From assembly GCF_003477885.1 (NCBI RefSeq), contig NZ_QUEE01000013.1, positions 80,415-144,414 on the forward strand: a stretch of 64,000 bases of DNA, in the 5' to 3' direction. This DNA comes from Lachnotalea sp. AF33-28 (GTDB lineage: Bacteria > Bacillota > Clostridia > Lachnospirales > Lachnospiraceae). The position numbers and the translations under genes are program-made. Shown here piece after piece: positions 44,063 through 53,259 of the stretch (position 1 is the first letter of the stretch; each line of letters starts with the position of its first letter). The notes below the pieces were generated by a model. It saw only the letters and a list, made by a program, of their open reading frames with translations, was not told where the DNA came from and did no database searches.

Positions 44063-44650
44063 ATGTGGAAAGAAATGCGCAATTCATTTATCCTGTTATC
44101 GGTATTCTACATTTTGTTCGGTGCGGTTCTGTTCGTGTGGCCGGCGCTGTCCGCCAGGGCGGTGTGCATGGTAATCGGTATATTCGCATTGGCTTATGGC
44201 GTGATGCGCATTGTGGAATATATACGTTTTAAAGACCGGATGAGCTTTTTCGGAGCGAATCTGGCGGTAGGAATTATCATGGCGCTGTGCGGCGTATTTT
44301 TGCTGATCCGTCCGGAAGTGCTGATGGCGGCGCTGCCGATCGTGTTTGGAGTCATCATCCTGTTTAACGGGATCATTGAGCTGCAGAGGGCATTTGACCT
44401 CAAGCGTTTTGGCTACGAGGGATGGTGGTATACACTGCTTCTGTCTGTCCTCACCATCATTCTGGGCATCTTGATATTCTGGAATCCGTTTGTTGCTGTA
44501 CAGACCACTGTGATGGCGATCGGTATCATACTGGCAGTAACCGGCGTCACCAATCTGATCACGGGTATTACGGCTTCCAGAAACATAAGGAGGCTGAAAA
44601 AGGAATACGAGGATATGGAAGATAAATTCGGACCTTTCTTCTGGTTCTGA
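44063..44650 (+). CDS. DUF308/HdeD family membrane protein
   Basis: A 195-residue protein with six hydrophobic helices in pairs (for example YILFGAVLFVWPALSARAVC; GVIILFNGIIELQRAFDL) and a short charged cytoplasmic tail. HdeD in enterobacteria is an acid-resistance membrane protein, but the wider family has no known biochemical role. AAGGAGG precedes the ATG. The CIRCE operator upstream predicts induction by heat or protein-unfolding stress through HrcA, which is unusual for this family. Confidence 0.85.
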   Translation: MWKEMRNSFILLSVFYILFGAVLFVWPALSARAVCMVIGIFALAYGVMRIVEYIRFKDRMSFFGANLAVGIIMALCGVFLLIRPEVLMAALPIVFGVIILFNGIIELQRAFDLKRFGYEGWWYTLLLSVLTIILGILIFWNPFVAVQTTVMAIGIILAVTGVTNLITGITASRNIRRLKKEYEDMEDKFGPFFWF

Positions 44651-44722
44651 ACCGGCCTGTTTCAGAGTCCGCCGGACAGCGACAGTTTTAGGGAAAAAAG
44701 TTGCAGCAGCTAATAATTTAAT

Positions 44723-44775
44723 AGCAGCCGCCGGAGCTGGCATATGCATCAGCCACCGGCGGCTGTCTGCTTTTA
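44723..44775 (+). terminator. Terminator after the DUF308 gene
   Basis: CAGCCGCCGG pairs with CCGGCGGCTG over a 21-base loop; TCTGC and then TTTT follow. The T-run is short. Confidence 0.65.
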
Positions 44776-44850
44776 TATGGTCAGTAATGAAAGAAAAATG
44801 AGATTTCATGAAGAAAAAACGAAATTTTCTTCTGAAATGAAAAAATGTGA

Positions 44851-44879
44851 TTGTCAGCGGAAAAAAAATGTTGTATAAT
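44851..44879 (+). promoter_or_regulatory. Promoter of the aminotransferase gene
   Basis: TTGTCA and TATAAT at 17 bp. It gives a leader of about 170 nt before the chosen start. The frame is open through the leader (from 44905), but no ribosome site supports an earlier start. No stable structure was recognised in the leader. Confidence 0.75.
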
Positions 44880-45057
44880 GTTGAAATTGTAAATTGCGCC
44901 ATAGGTGAGATATAAAATTATTTTATATCACATCGGGAGTATGAAATCTGTCTGCAAAACTGTGTATTTGAAGAGAAGACATTTGTGCATGATAAACGGA
45001 AAAATAGCGGCGGACAGGATCAGAAACGGCGATGATAAAAAGAAGGGATGGAATGTG

Positions 45058-46356
45058 ATGACGGCATATAAAGACAGGAGCACAGAGGAACTGCTGCAGC
45101 TGAAGGATTCGTTGGAAGCGGAGTACAAAAAATTTCAGGAAAGAGGATTGAAGCTGGATATGTCCCGCGGCAAGCCTTCGAAAGAGCAGCTGGATTTGTC
45201 CATGGAAATGATGGATATCTTAAACAGCGATACCGATTTAAGATGCAGAGAAGGCGTGGACTGCCGGAATTACGGAGTGTTGGACGGCATTCAGGAAGCG
45301 AAGGAACTGCTGGCGGCGATGATTGAAGTGCCGGAAGACAAGATCATCATTTATGGCAACTCCAGCCTGAATGTGATGTACGATACGGTGGCCCGTTCCA
45401 TGACACACGGCGTTATGGGAAGCACTCCCTGGTGCAAGCTGGATAAAGTGAAATTCCTCTGCCCCGTGCCCGGATATGACCGCCATTTCGCAATAACGGA
45501 ATATTTTGGCATCGAGATGATCAATGTGCCCATGACTCCTGAAGGACCGGATATGGATATGGTGGAGAAGCTGGTCAGCGAGGATGAGGCGATCAAAGGA
45601 ATCTGGTGTGTGCCCAAGTATTCCAACCCGCAGGGAATTACCTATTCCGATGAAACCGTGCGCCGTTTTGCGCGTCTGAAACCTGCTGCAAAGGATTTCA
45701 GAATATACTGGGATAATGCTTATAACGTGCATCACCTGTATTTTGACGATCAGGATGTTTTGATAGAGATTCTGGCCGAGTGCGAAAAAGCGGGTAATCC
45801 GGATATGGTCTATAAATTCAGCTCCACTTCCAAGATCAGTTTCCCCGGATCCGGTGTGGCCGCGATCTCCACTTCCTATAATAACCTGAAGGATATCAAA
45901 AAGCAGATGGCGATTCAGACCATCGGACACGATAAATTAAATCAGCTTCGCCATGTGAGATACTTTAAAGATCTGAACGGGATCATGGAGCATATGAAAA
46001 AGCATGCCGAAATCATGCGTCCGAAATTTGAGGCCGTTCTGGATACACTGGATAGAGAGCTGGGCGGACTAAAGATCGGAAGCTGGATCCGTCCGAAGGG
46101 CGGCTATTTCATCTCCTTTGACGCCATGGACGGCTGCGCTAAGGCGATCGTTGCCAGGGCCAAGGAAGCCGGTGTGGTCATGACCGGAGCCGGCGCTACC
46201 TATCCTTACGGCAAGGATCCTCACGACAGTAACATCCGCATCGCTCCTTCCTTCCCTTCACCGGATGAGCTGAAGCTGGCGACGGAACTGTTTGTGCTCT
46301 GCGTAAAGCTTGTCAGCGTGGAGAAAATCCTGGAGTCCCGCAGCAGTGCCGCCTGA
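45058..46356 (+). CDS. PLP-dependent aminotransferase (MocR-like aspartate aminotransferase family)
   Basis: A 432-residue fold-type I enzyme of the family annotated as putative aspartate aminotransferase (PF12897 type), common in Clostridia. It starts with a helical arm (STEELLQLKDSLEAEYKKFQ) and KLDMSRGKPS. The PLP lysine is in KFSSTSKISFPGSGVAA, and the phosphate-binding YGNSSLNVMYD is near residue 98. The ATG at 45058 gives the usual family length, with AAGGG about 10 bp upstream; GTG at 45055 is possible. The amino donor is unproven. Confidence 0.88.
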   Translation: MTAYKDRSTEELLQLKDSLEAEYKKFQERGLKLDMSRGKPSKEQLDLSMEMMDILNSDTDLRCREGVDCRNYGVLDGIQEAKELLAAMIEVPEDKIIIYGNSSLNVMYDTVARSMTHGVMGSTPWCKLDKVKFLCPVPGYDRHFAITEYFGIEMINVPMTPEGPDMDMVEKLVSEDEAIKGIWCVPKYSNPQGITYSDETVRRFARLKPAAKDFRIYWDNAYNVHHLYFDDQDVLIEILAECEKAGNPDMVYKFSSTSKISFPGSGVAAISTSYNNLKDIKKQMAIQTIGHDKLNQLRHVRYFKDLNGIMEHMKKHAEIMRPKFEAVLDTLDRELGGLKIGSWIRPKGGYFISFDAMDGCAKAIVARAKEAGVVMTGAGATYPYGKDPHDSNIRIAPSFPSPDELKLATELFVLCVKLVSVEKILESRSSAA

Positions 46357-46398
46357 TGGAAAGCCCGGCGTTTTAAAACTGAAGAGCATTACGTTAAG

Positions 46399-46437
46399 GG
46401 GTCCGCGATGACAGGATAGTCGCGGACCCTTGTTTTA
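46399..46437 (+). terminator. Terminator after the aminotransferase gene
   Basis: A perfect 10-bp stem GGGTCCGCGA/TCGCGGACCC with an 11-base loop, then TTGTTTT. Confidence 0.87.
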
Positions 46438-46451
46438 TAAACGAATTTGCG

Positions 46452-46665
46452 GTTATTACTATTTACAGTTGCCGATAAAGCAGCACAAGAGAGGGCAGGG
46501 GATGGTCCTCATTGGGATCCCTTGAAGCCCGCCGGTTCTTTCGCTGCGTAGTTTGCAGCGTTAGAACCGCTGCGCGCTTCATGGAGCGAAAGCGCGTCCC
46601 AATGAGGACCATCCCCTGCCCTCTCTTGTGCGGGAAGTTTACCATAACTGTGATCCGTAATAAAC
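46452..46665. repeat. Palindromic element family A, copy 3
   Basis: A 214-bp palindrome with outer arms GTTATTAC/GTAATAAAC and main arms around GAGAGGGCAGGGGATGGTCC. The centre (GGTTCT/AGAACC enclosing CGCTGC/GCAGCG) is nearly identical to copy 1 in reverse. Compared with copy 2, TACCC changes to CCCC on both arms, so pairing is kept. It occupies most of the 416-bp gap before topB. Confidence 0.87.
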
Positions 46666-46686
46666 GCCCCCTTGACTTAAAAAATA

Positions 46687-46715
46687 TTGGCACCGCTTCT
46701 TATTTGTGCTATTAT
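46687..46715 (+). promoter_or_regulatory. topB promoter
   Basis: TTGGCA and TATTAT at 17 bp, with TGC directly before the -10 (extended -10). It starts about 20 bp after the end of the palindrome. Confidence 0.65.
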
Positions 46716-46772
46716 AGATAAGGAAATTTGCGGATAAACAGCCGCAGTAATCAGCAGGAAAGTTGGAAATCT

Positions 46773-48836
46773 ATGTCCAAATCATTATTTATAGCAGAAA
46801 AACCCAGTGTGGCCCAGGAGTTTAGCAAGGCGTTAAAATACCGTTTCGGCCGGCGAAACGGCTATCTGGAATCGCCGGAGGCCATTGTGACCTGGTGCGT
46901 GGGGCATCTGGTAACCATGAGCTATCCGGAAAGTTATGATCCGAAACTCAAGCGATGGAGTCTGGAAACTCTTCCGTTCATTCCCCGGGAATTCAAATAT
47001 GAAGTGATACAAAATGTTAAGGATCAGTTTGAAATTGTGAAGGGGCTGCTGACGCGGCCGGATGTGGATACGATCTATGTGTGCACCGACTCCGGGCGGG
47101 AGGGGGAGTACATATACCGGCTGGTGGAACAGATGGCCGGGGTGAAGGGAAAGATTAGAAAGCGTGTCTGGATCGATTCCCAGACAGAGGAGGAGATCCT
47201 GAAGGGGATAAAAAATGCCAAAGATCTCTCCGCCTATGACAATCTGTCCGCGTCTGCCTATCTTAGAGCCAAGGAAGATTACCTGATGGGAATTAATTTC
47301 TCCCGGCTTTTGACGTTAAAATATGGCAACACCATTGCCGGATTTTTGAAGGAGAACCGCACGGTGCTCTCCGTAGGCCGGGTGATGACCTGTGTATTGG
47401 GAATGGTGGTGCGCAGGGAGCGGGAGATTCGGGATTTCGTTAAAACCCCTTTTTACCGCGTCCTCGCGGATGTGAACTGTGAGGGCAAGGTGTTTCCGGC
47501 GGAATGGCGCGCGGTGGAGGGATCCAAGCATTATCTCATGCCCTATCTCTACAAGGAGAACGGTTTTAAGGAGCGGGCGGCGGCCGAAAAGATGATATCG
47601 GAACTAAACGCCGTATCGCCTCTGGAGGGCCGGCTTCTCAAGATGGAGAAGAAAAAGGAGAACAAGTATGCTCCGCTGCTGTTTAACTTAGCCGAGCTGC
47701 AAAACGAATGCTCCCGGCTGTTTAAGCAGAGCCCGGATGAGACGCTGCGGATCGTGCAGGAGCTCTATGAGAAAAAGCTCGTGACATACCCAAGAACCGA
47801 TGCCAGGGTCCTGTCCACAGCGGTGGCTAAAGAGATCCATAAGAATATCGGCGGGCTCAAGCAGATCCCCGGCGTGCGCGCTTTTGCGGAAGAGATACTG
47901 ACCGGCGGCCTTCACAAGGGGCTGGAGAAGACCAGATATGTGAACGACAAGCAGATCACGGATCATTATGCCATCGTGCCCACCGGACAGGGAATCGGCG
48001 GTTTAAAAGCGCTGCCGCCGCTGTCCGTCAAGGTCTATGAGGTGATCGTGCGCCGGTTTTTAAGCATCTTTTTTCCGCCTGCCGTGTATGAAAAATACAG
48101 TCTGGAAATACAAATAAAAGAGGAACATTTTTTTGCCAGCTTTCGGGTGATGGTAAAGGAAGGCTATTTAAAGGTGACACAGGTGAAGCGTCCGGCGGAT
48201 ACCGCGCCTGCAGGCAGCAGGGAATCCGGAGAAAGCAGGGGAGTGGACGAGGCGGATGTGGATCTGAAAAATGATCCGGAATTTCTGGAGATCTTAAAGA
48301 AGCTGAAAAAAGACTGTATGCTTCCGATCGATCAGCTGTACATAAAGGAGGGGGAGACATCGCCGCCGAAACGCTATACTTCCGGTTCTATGATTCTGGC
48401 CATGGAAAATGCAGGCCAGCTCATAGAGGATGAGGAGCTGCGCGCACAGATCAAAGGAAGCGGCATCGGAACCTCCGCTACCCGGGCGGAAATCCTGAAA
48501 AAACTGGTAAATATCAAATATCTGGCGCTGAATAAAAAGACGCAGGTAGTCACCCCGACGCTGCTTGGGGAGCTGGTATTTGATGTGGTTGGGGCATCCA
48601 TTTACCAGCTGCTCAATCCGGAACTGACCGCCAGCTGGGAAAAGGGCCTGACGCTGGTTGCAGAGGGCAGCATCACGGAGGACGAGTATATGCAGAAGCT
48701 GGAAAGCTTTATCCGGAACCGCACGGGTTCTGTGCTGCGCGTGAACAACAGCTATGCGTTAAGAAACGGATTCGACGCGGTGGCTGCCAACTATAAAACA
48801 GGCAGCAAAAAGGCGGAGGAGACTAAGATGCAGTAA
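46773..48836 (+). CDS. topB: DNA topoisomerase III (type IA)
   Basis: A decatenating type IA topoisomerase of 687 residues. The TOPRIM domain is at the N-terminus (FIAEKPSVAQEF, residues 6-17; then TDSGREGEYIYR near 105), and the catalytic tyrosine is in VTYPRTDARVL near residue 345. There are no C-terminal zinc ribbons, as in many Firmicute TopB proteins. The ATG at 46773 is chosen because the conserved SKSLFIAEKPS begins there. Chromosomal copy by context; plasmid-borne relatives exist. Confidence 0.93.
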   Translation: MSKSLFIAEKPSVAQEFSKALKYRFGRRNGYLESPEAIVTWCVGHLVTMSYPESYDPKLKRWSLETLPFIPREFKYEVIQNVKDQFEIVKGLLTRPDVDTIYVCTDSGREGEYIYRLVEQMAGVKGKIRKRVWIDSQTEEEILKGIKNAKDLSAYDNLSASAYLRAKEDYLMGINFSRLLTLKYGNTIAGFLKENRTVLSVGRVMTCVLGMVVRREREIRDFVKTPFYRVLADVNCEGKVFPAEWRAVEGSKHYLMPYLYKENGFKERAAAEKMISELNAVSPLEGRLLKMEKKKENKYAPLLFNLAELQNECSRLFKQSPDETLRIVQELYEKKLVTYPRTDARVLSTAVAKEIHKNIGGLKQIPGVRAFAEEILTGGLHKGLEKTRYVNDKQITDHYAIVPTGQGIGGLKALPPLSVKVYEVIVRRFLSIFFPPAVYEKYSLEIQIKEEHFFASFRVMVKEGYLKVTQVKRPADTAPAGSRESGESRGVDEADVDLKNDPEFLEILKKLKKDCMLPIDQLYIKEGETSPPKRYTSGSMILAMENAGQLIEDEELRAQIKGSGIGTSATRAEILKKLVNIKYLALNKKTQVVTPTLLGELVFDVVGASIYQLLNPELTASWEKGLTLVAEGSITEDEYMQKLESFIRNRTGSVLRVNNSYALRNGFDAVAANYKTGSKKAEETKMQ

Positions 48837-48904
48837 TGCATGGGAGTCTGTCATAAATGAATACAGAGAAAGGATAAGCGGCGCATGCCGCCGCAGGCAA
48901 GGCC

Positions 48905-49576
48905 ATGAAAGAATTATCGGTGAAGGAATTATATGATTTAAGCCATACGAAAGCGGAAGAACTGCTGGAAAGCGTGGAGTATCCCTGGGAGGCGCTGCCG
49001 AAGATCGGTGACTTCATCCGCCGGCTGGGTGAGAGCCTGGACCCGGAAGTGTATGAACAGAGAGGGGATGCTGTCTGGATTGCCAAATCAGCGAAAGTAG
49101 CTCCGACCGCTTCCATAAACGGTCCCGCCATCATTGGGGAGAATACCGAGGTGCGCCACGGCGCCTTTATCCGCGGCAATGCCCTGGTGGGCGACGGGGC
49201 CGTGGTGGGCAATTCCACGGAGTTAAAAAATGTGATCCTGTTTGATAAGGTACAGGTCCCCCACTACAATTATGTAGGAGATTCCATCCTGGGCTATAAG
49301 TCCCATATGGGGGCCGGATCCATCACATCCAATGTGAAGTCCGATAAAAAGCCGGTGGTGATCAAAGCCGGCGAGACCCGGATCACAACCGGCATGAAAA
49401 AGATCGGGGCGATGCTGGGCGATGAGGTGGAGGTGGGCTGCGGCAGCGTGCTCAATCCTGGCAGCATCATAGGTCCCCATACAAATATCTATCCTCTTTC
49501 CATGGTGCGCGGCTATATACCGGCCCATTCGATTTATAAGCGGCAGGGAGAGATAGTCGCTATGAGAGTAGAGTAA
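48905..49576 (+). CDS. Left-handed beta-helix (hexapeptide repeat) protein, GlmU C-terminus-like
   Basis: The 223-residue protein has a helical N-terminus (about 1-50) and then hexapeptide repeats from about 62 (VWIAKSAKVAPTASINGPAI; IGENTEVRHGAFIRGNALVG) to 205. Such proteins are often annotated as UDP-N-acetylglucosamine pyrophosphorylase, but the nucleotidyltransferase domain is absent. It is therefore better described as a putative acyltransferase. The substrate is unknown. It starts 68 bp after topB. Confidence 0.8.
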   Translation: MKELSVKELYDLSHTKAEELLESVEYPWEALPKIGDFIRRLGESLDPEVYEQRGDAVWIAKSAKVAPTASINGPAIIGENTEVRHGAFIRGNALVGDGAVVGNSTELKNVILFDKVQVPHYNYVGDSILGYKSHMGAGSITSNVKSDKKPVVIKAGETRITTGMKKIGAMLGDEVEVGCGSVLNPGSIIGPHTNIYPLSMVRGYIPAHSIYKRQGEIVAMRVE

Positions 49577-49590
49577 CTGAACTGCAGGTC

Positions 49591-49631
49591 AGCCTGCGCT
49601 TTGCCGGATTTTGGCGGGCGCAGGCTTTTCT
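49591..49631 (+). terminator. Terminator after the beta-helix gene
   Basis: AGCCTGCGC pairs with GCGCAGGCT, with inner TGCC/GGC pairing, followed by TTTTCTTATTT. Confidence 0.82.
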
Positions 49632-49711
49632 TATTTATTAGGCATTTTTTTGCACTGGTGCAGATAGAATATAGTGTACACTGGCCAGCTGCGGCTGAAG
49701 GGATGGAGATC

Positions 49712-50563
49712 ATGAGAAATAAATGGCTTTCGTATATAGGGAAAGGGTTTGTCACCGGCGCTTCCATGCTGGTTCCCGGCGTCAGCGGCGGAACGATGGC
49801 AATGCTGCTGGATATTTATGATGAGCTGATCAGCGCGGTCAGCTCCTTCCTGGATGATAAAAAGGAAAATTCGGCGCTTCTTTTGCTGTTTACACTGGGG
49901 GGCTTAGGCGGGATGCTGCTGCTTGCCCGTCCCATCCTTTGGCTGACCCGGACATTTCCGTTTCCAATGCTGTATTTCTTTATGGGAGTGGTCACAGGGG
50001 GGGTACCGATGATTTGCGCAAAAGCGGGAGTACATAAAATATCGGTGAAGTCCATGGCCTATCCGGCGTTTGGCATGTTGGCCGTAATCCTGCTGGGGCG
50101 CGTATCCGGAGGTCTGGGGTTGTATCAGCTCTCCTCCGGTTTCGGAGCCGTGCTCTGTCTGATCGCGGCAGGGGCAGCGGCAGCGGCGGCTCTGGTGCTT
50201 CCAGGTATCAGCGTATCCTATCTGCTGCTTTTGCTCGGCATGTATGAGCCCACGATGGAAGCTCTGGCACAGATGTATCTGCCCTATCTGCTTCCGCTGG
50301 CAGCAGGAGGGCTGCTGGGCATTGCGCTCACCACGCGGCTGTTAGAGCGTTGTATGAACAGGCACCCGGAAGTAACGTATCTGCTCATATTGGGATTCAT
50401 ACTAGGGTCGGTGATGGAGATCTTTCCGGGAATCCCCACAGGTTTTCAGCTGTTTTTGTGTCCGGCGATGTTTTTGGGCGGTTGTCTGCTGACAGGATGT
50501 ATGGCGAAATTGCGCGGGCCCGGCCAGGGCGAGACTATAACAAATCCGGATATGGGGGAATGA
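49712..50563 (+). CDS. DUF368 family membrane protein (undecaprenyl phosphate translocase type)
   Basis: A roughly 283-residue polytopic protein. The family signature GASMLVPGVSGGTMAMLL is at the N-terminus, and a second VLPGISVSYLLLLLGMY lies in the inverted repeat near residue 165. DUF368 (PopT/UptA) proteins are reported to return undecaprenyl phosphate to the inner leaflet for wall synthesis. The ATG at 49712 is preferred (GGAG just upstream); 49703 is possible. The stop overlaps a possible ATG of the next gene, so the two are cotranscribed. Confidence 0.85.
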   Translation: MRNKWLSYIGKGFVTGASMLVPGVSGGTMAMLLDIYDELISAVSSFLDDKKENSALLLLFTLGGLGGMLLLARPILWLTRTFPFPMLYFFMGVVTGGVPMICAKAGVHKISVKSMAYPAFGMLAVILLGRVSGGLGLYQLSSGFGAVLCLIAAGAAAAAALVLPGISVSYLLLLLGMYEPTMEALAQMYLPYLLPLAAGGLLGIALTTRLLERCMNRHPEVTYLLILGFILGSVMEIFPGIPTGFQLFLCPAMFLGGCLLTGCMAKLRGPGQGETITNPDMGE

Positions 50564-50568
50564 ACGTG

Positions 50569-53139
50569 ATGCACTATCAAAAGCCGAAGGACGCCCTGCT
50601 TAGGGATCTGGACAGCACAGGCAACGGACTGTCCGCTGCCAAGGTGAAAGAACACCAGAAGATTTACGGACCGAACCGCCTGGATGAAATGAAATCGAAA
50701 AGCCTTCTGATCGTATTTCTGCAGCAGTTTGAAGATGTGCTGGTGATCATCCTGATCGCAGCAGCTGTGATCTCCATCCTGCTGGAGGATTTTGAGAGTT
50801 CGGTTGTGATCATTGTGGTGATTACAATGAATGCCATACTGGGGACCGTTCAGCAGCAGAAAGCCGTCCGTTCCCTGAACAGTTTAAAAAAGCTGTCGGC
50901 GCCTACGGCCAAGGTCATGCGTGACCGGACCGTGATGCTGATCCCAGCGCAGGAGGTGACGGTCGGGGATGTGGTCCTGCTGGAGGCGGGGGATTATATC
51001 TGCGCCGATGGCAGGATCATCGAAAATGCAAGCCTCAAGATCAATGAAAGCGCGCTGACCGGGGAGAGCGTCAGCGTCGAAAAATATGATATGGTCATCA
51101 AGCAGGAGGCGGTGCTGGGCGATCAGGTCAATATGGTATTTGCCGGAAGCTATGTCACCTACGGGCGCGGAAAGTTTGTTGTGACCGCGGTGGGGATGGA
51201 AACAGAGGTGGGCAGGATCGCCTCGCTGATCAAGGATACCAAGGATAAAAAAACTCCCCTGCAGATCAGCCTGGACCGGTTTGGACAGCATCTGTCGGCG
51301 GTGATCATGATTATCTGCGGAATCCTGTTCATCGTGAGCATCCTGCACGGCGCACCGATCATGGATTCCTTCATGTTTGCCATCGCGCTGGCGGTGGCGG
51401 CCATACCGGAAGCATTGAGCTCGATTGTGACCATCGTTCTCTCCTTCGGCACCCAGAAGATGGCCAGGGAACAGGCTATTGTGCGCAACCTCCAGGCCGT
51501 GGAAGGCCTGGGCAGCGTATCGGTGATCTGTTCGGATAAGACCGGCACGCTGACACAGAACAAAATGCAGGTTAGAAAATGCTACATAGGCGGAAAGGTG
51601 ATGGAGGATGAAGATGTGGATGCGGGAAATGCCCTGCAGAACCGTTTTCTGACTGCCGGAATCCTCTGCAACGATTCGTCTCTGGAAGGGGGCCGGGAGA
51701 TCGGTGATCCAACCGAACTGGCGCTGCTGGCTCTGGCGGATGGCTGTCACGTACCGGCAGCAAGAGTGCGCAGGCAGTATCCGAGGCTTTCAGAGATTCC
51801 CTTTGACTCGGAACGTAAACTGATGTCTACGGTGCACCGGGTGGACGGCAGACGGATTATGTATACCAAGGGGGCTGTGGATGTGCTGCTTGGCCGCATG
51901 AATCTGGACGGCGGCCTGCGCCGGGAAATTCTGGCGGTCAATGACCGCTTCTCAAAGCAGGGGCTGCGCGTGCTGGCTCTTTCCTGCAGAGAAGTATCTA
52001 AAAATACGGTTACGCCGGAGGACGAGAGAGGGCTTACCTTTCTGGGCCTGGCAGCCATGATGGACCCGCCCCGTCCCGAGTCGTCCAGAGCGGTGGAAAA
52101 ATGTATCCAGGCCGGCATCAAGCCGGTCATGATCACCGGCGACCATAAGATCACCGCATCCGCGGTCGCAAAGCAGATCGGCATCCTTAAGGATGAATCG
52201 GAGGCGGTGGAAGGCGCGCAGCTGGATAAACTGACGGACCAGGAGCTGGCTTCCTTTGTGGGAAGATTTTCTGTCTATGCCCGGGTGAACCCGGAACATA
52301 AGATCCGTATCGTAAGAGCCTGGCAGGACCGGGGCAACATCGTAGCGATGACCGGGGACGGGGTGAACGATGCGCCGGCTTTAAAGCAGGCCGACATTGG
52401 GATCGCCATGGGTCGGACCGGAACGGAGGTGGCAAAGGATGCGGCCTCCATGGTGCTTGCGGATGATAACTTCGCTACCATAGTCAAAGCGGTGGAAAAC
52501 GGCAGAAATGTCTATGCGAATATTAAACGCTCGATTCAGTTTTTGCTCTCAGGCAATGCGGCGGGCATACTGATGGTGCTCTATGCGTCCCTGGCCGACC
52601 TGCCGGTGCCTTTCGCGCCGGTGCATCTGCTGTTTATCAACCTGCTGACCGACAGCCTTCCTGCCATCGCTTTGGGGCTGGAACCCCATACGGAGCTGGT
52701 GATGAAGCAGAAGCCCAGGCCCAGGCAGGAGGCGATCCTGACTAAGCGTTTCCTGGCCACGATAACACTGGAGGGATTCATAATCTTTGCTACGACGGCT
52801 GCCGCCTTTCATATCGGTTTGAAAAGCGGCGGAGCTATGGCCGGCCGGACCATGGCCTTTGCCACCCTCTGCCTGTCACGGCTCGTTCACGGATTTAACT
52901 GCAAATCAGAATATCCTGTCATATTTACAAAGCGTTTTTATAACAATCCATATCTGTGGTTTGCCTTCGGTATCGGCGTCCTGCTTTTAGGAGCGGTGCT
53001 CCTGCTGCCCCAGCTTAGCGGAATGTTTCAGGTGGCAGCCCTTGGAGGCAGGCTGCTTGTGGCGATCGGGGGACTGGCGCTTTTAAATCTGTGGGCGATA
53101 CAGATATTGAAGTGCATACGAAGGGTATTTTTCCGATAG
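50569..53139 (+). CDS. Cation-transporting P-type ATPase (Ca2+ type, P2)
   Basis: An 856-residue P-type pump with cytoplasmic N-terminus, actuator motif TGES (about 168), transmembrane ion-site motif IPEALSS, phosphorylation site DKTGTLT near 325, and hinge TGDGVNDAPALK near 600. PEALS in place of PEGLP is found in several Firmicute Ca-type pumps. Ca2+ is likely, but Na+/K+ or Mn2+ cannot be excluded. The start at 50569 has GGGGGA 9 bp upstream; ATG at 50560 overlaps the previous stop but abuts that site. Confidence 0.9.
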   Translation: MHYQKPKDALLRDLDSTGNGLSAAKVKEHQKIYGPNRLDEMKSKSLLIVFLQQFEDVLVIILIAAAVISILLEDFESSVVIIVVITMNAILGTVQQQKAVRSLNSLKKLSAPTAKVMRDRTVMLIPAQEVTVGDVVLLEAGDYICADGRIIENASLKINESALTGESVSVEKYDMVIKQEAVLGDQVNMVFAGSYVTYGRGKFVVTAVGMETEVGRIASLIKDTKDKKTPLQISLDRFGQHLSAVIMIICGILFIVSILHGAPIMDSFMFAIALAVAAIPEALSSIVTIVLSFGTQKMAREQAIVRNLQAVEGLGSVSVICSDKTGTLTQNKMQVRKCYIGGKVMEDEDVDAGNALQNRFLTAGILCNDSSLEGGREIGDPTELALLALADGCHVPAARVRRQYPRLSEIPFDSERKLMSTVHRVDGRRIMYTKGAVDVLLGRMNLDGGLRREILAVNDRFSKQGLRVLALSCREVSKNTVTPEDERGLTFLGLAAMMDPPRPESSRAVEKCIQAGIKPVMITGDHKITASAVAKQIGILKDESEAVEGAQLDKLTDQELASFVGRFSVYARVNPEHKIRIVRAWQDRGNIVAMTGDGVNDAPALKQADIGIAMGRTGTEVAKDAASMVLADDNFATIVKAVENGRNVYANIKRSIQFLLSGNAAGILMVLYASLADLPVPFAPVHLLFINLLTDSLPAIALGLEPHTELVMKQKPRPRQEAILTKRFLATITLEGFIIFATTAAAFHIGLKSGGAMAGRTMAFATLCLSRLVHGFNCKSEYPVIFTKRFYNNPYLWFAFGIGVLLLGAVLLLPQLSGMFQVAALGGRLLVAIGGLALLNLWAIQILKCIRRVFFR

Positions 53140-53157
53140 ATATTCACGGAAACAAAC

Positions 53158-53198
53158 AGGGCGTCCGCCCCAAGGATCAGTCTTGGGGCGGGCGCCCT
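53158..53198 (+). terminator. Terminator after the P-type ATPase gene
   Basis: A long GC-rich stem (AGGGCG-CCGCCCCAAG with CTTGGGGCGG-CGCCCT). The following GCTTTAAT is T-poor. A second inverted repeat (CTAGAGC/GCTCTAG, 53209-53255) follows and may end the convergent gene. Confidence 0.7.
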
Positions 53199-53259
53199 GC
53201 TTTAATACTAGAGCGTGTTTGAAGATTCACTTTAGCAATGCACGCAGCTCTAGAGCTTT

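Noticed and set aside
48905..49576. Bifunctional GlmU
   Set aside because: Only the left-handed beta-helix part is present; the N-terminal nucleotidyltransferase domain with its GXGTRM motif is missing.
53209..53255. CTAGAGC/GCTCTAG inverted repeat as an IS remnant
   Set aside because: No transposase fragment or second copy in the window; more simply a hairpin ending the convergent YihY-type gene.
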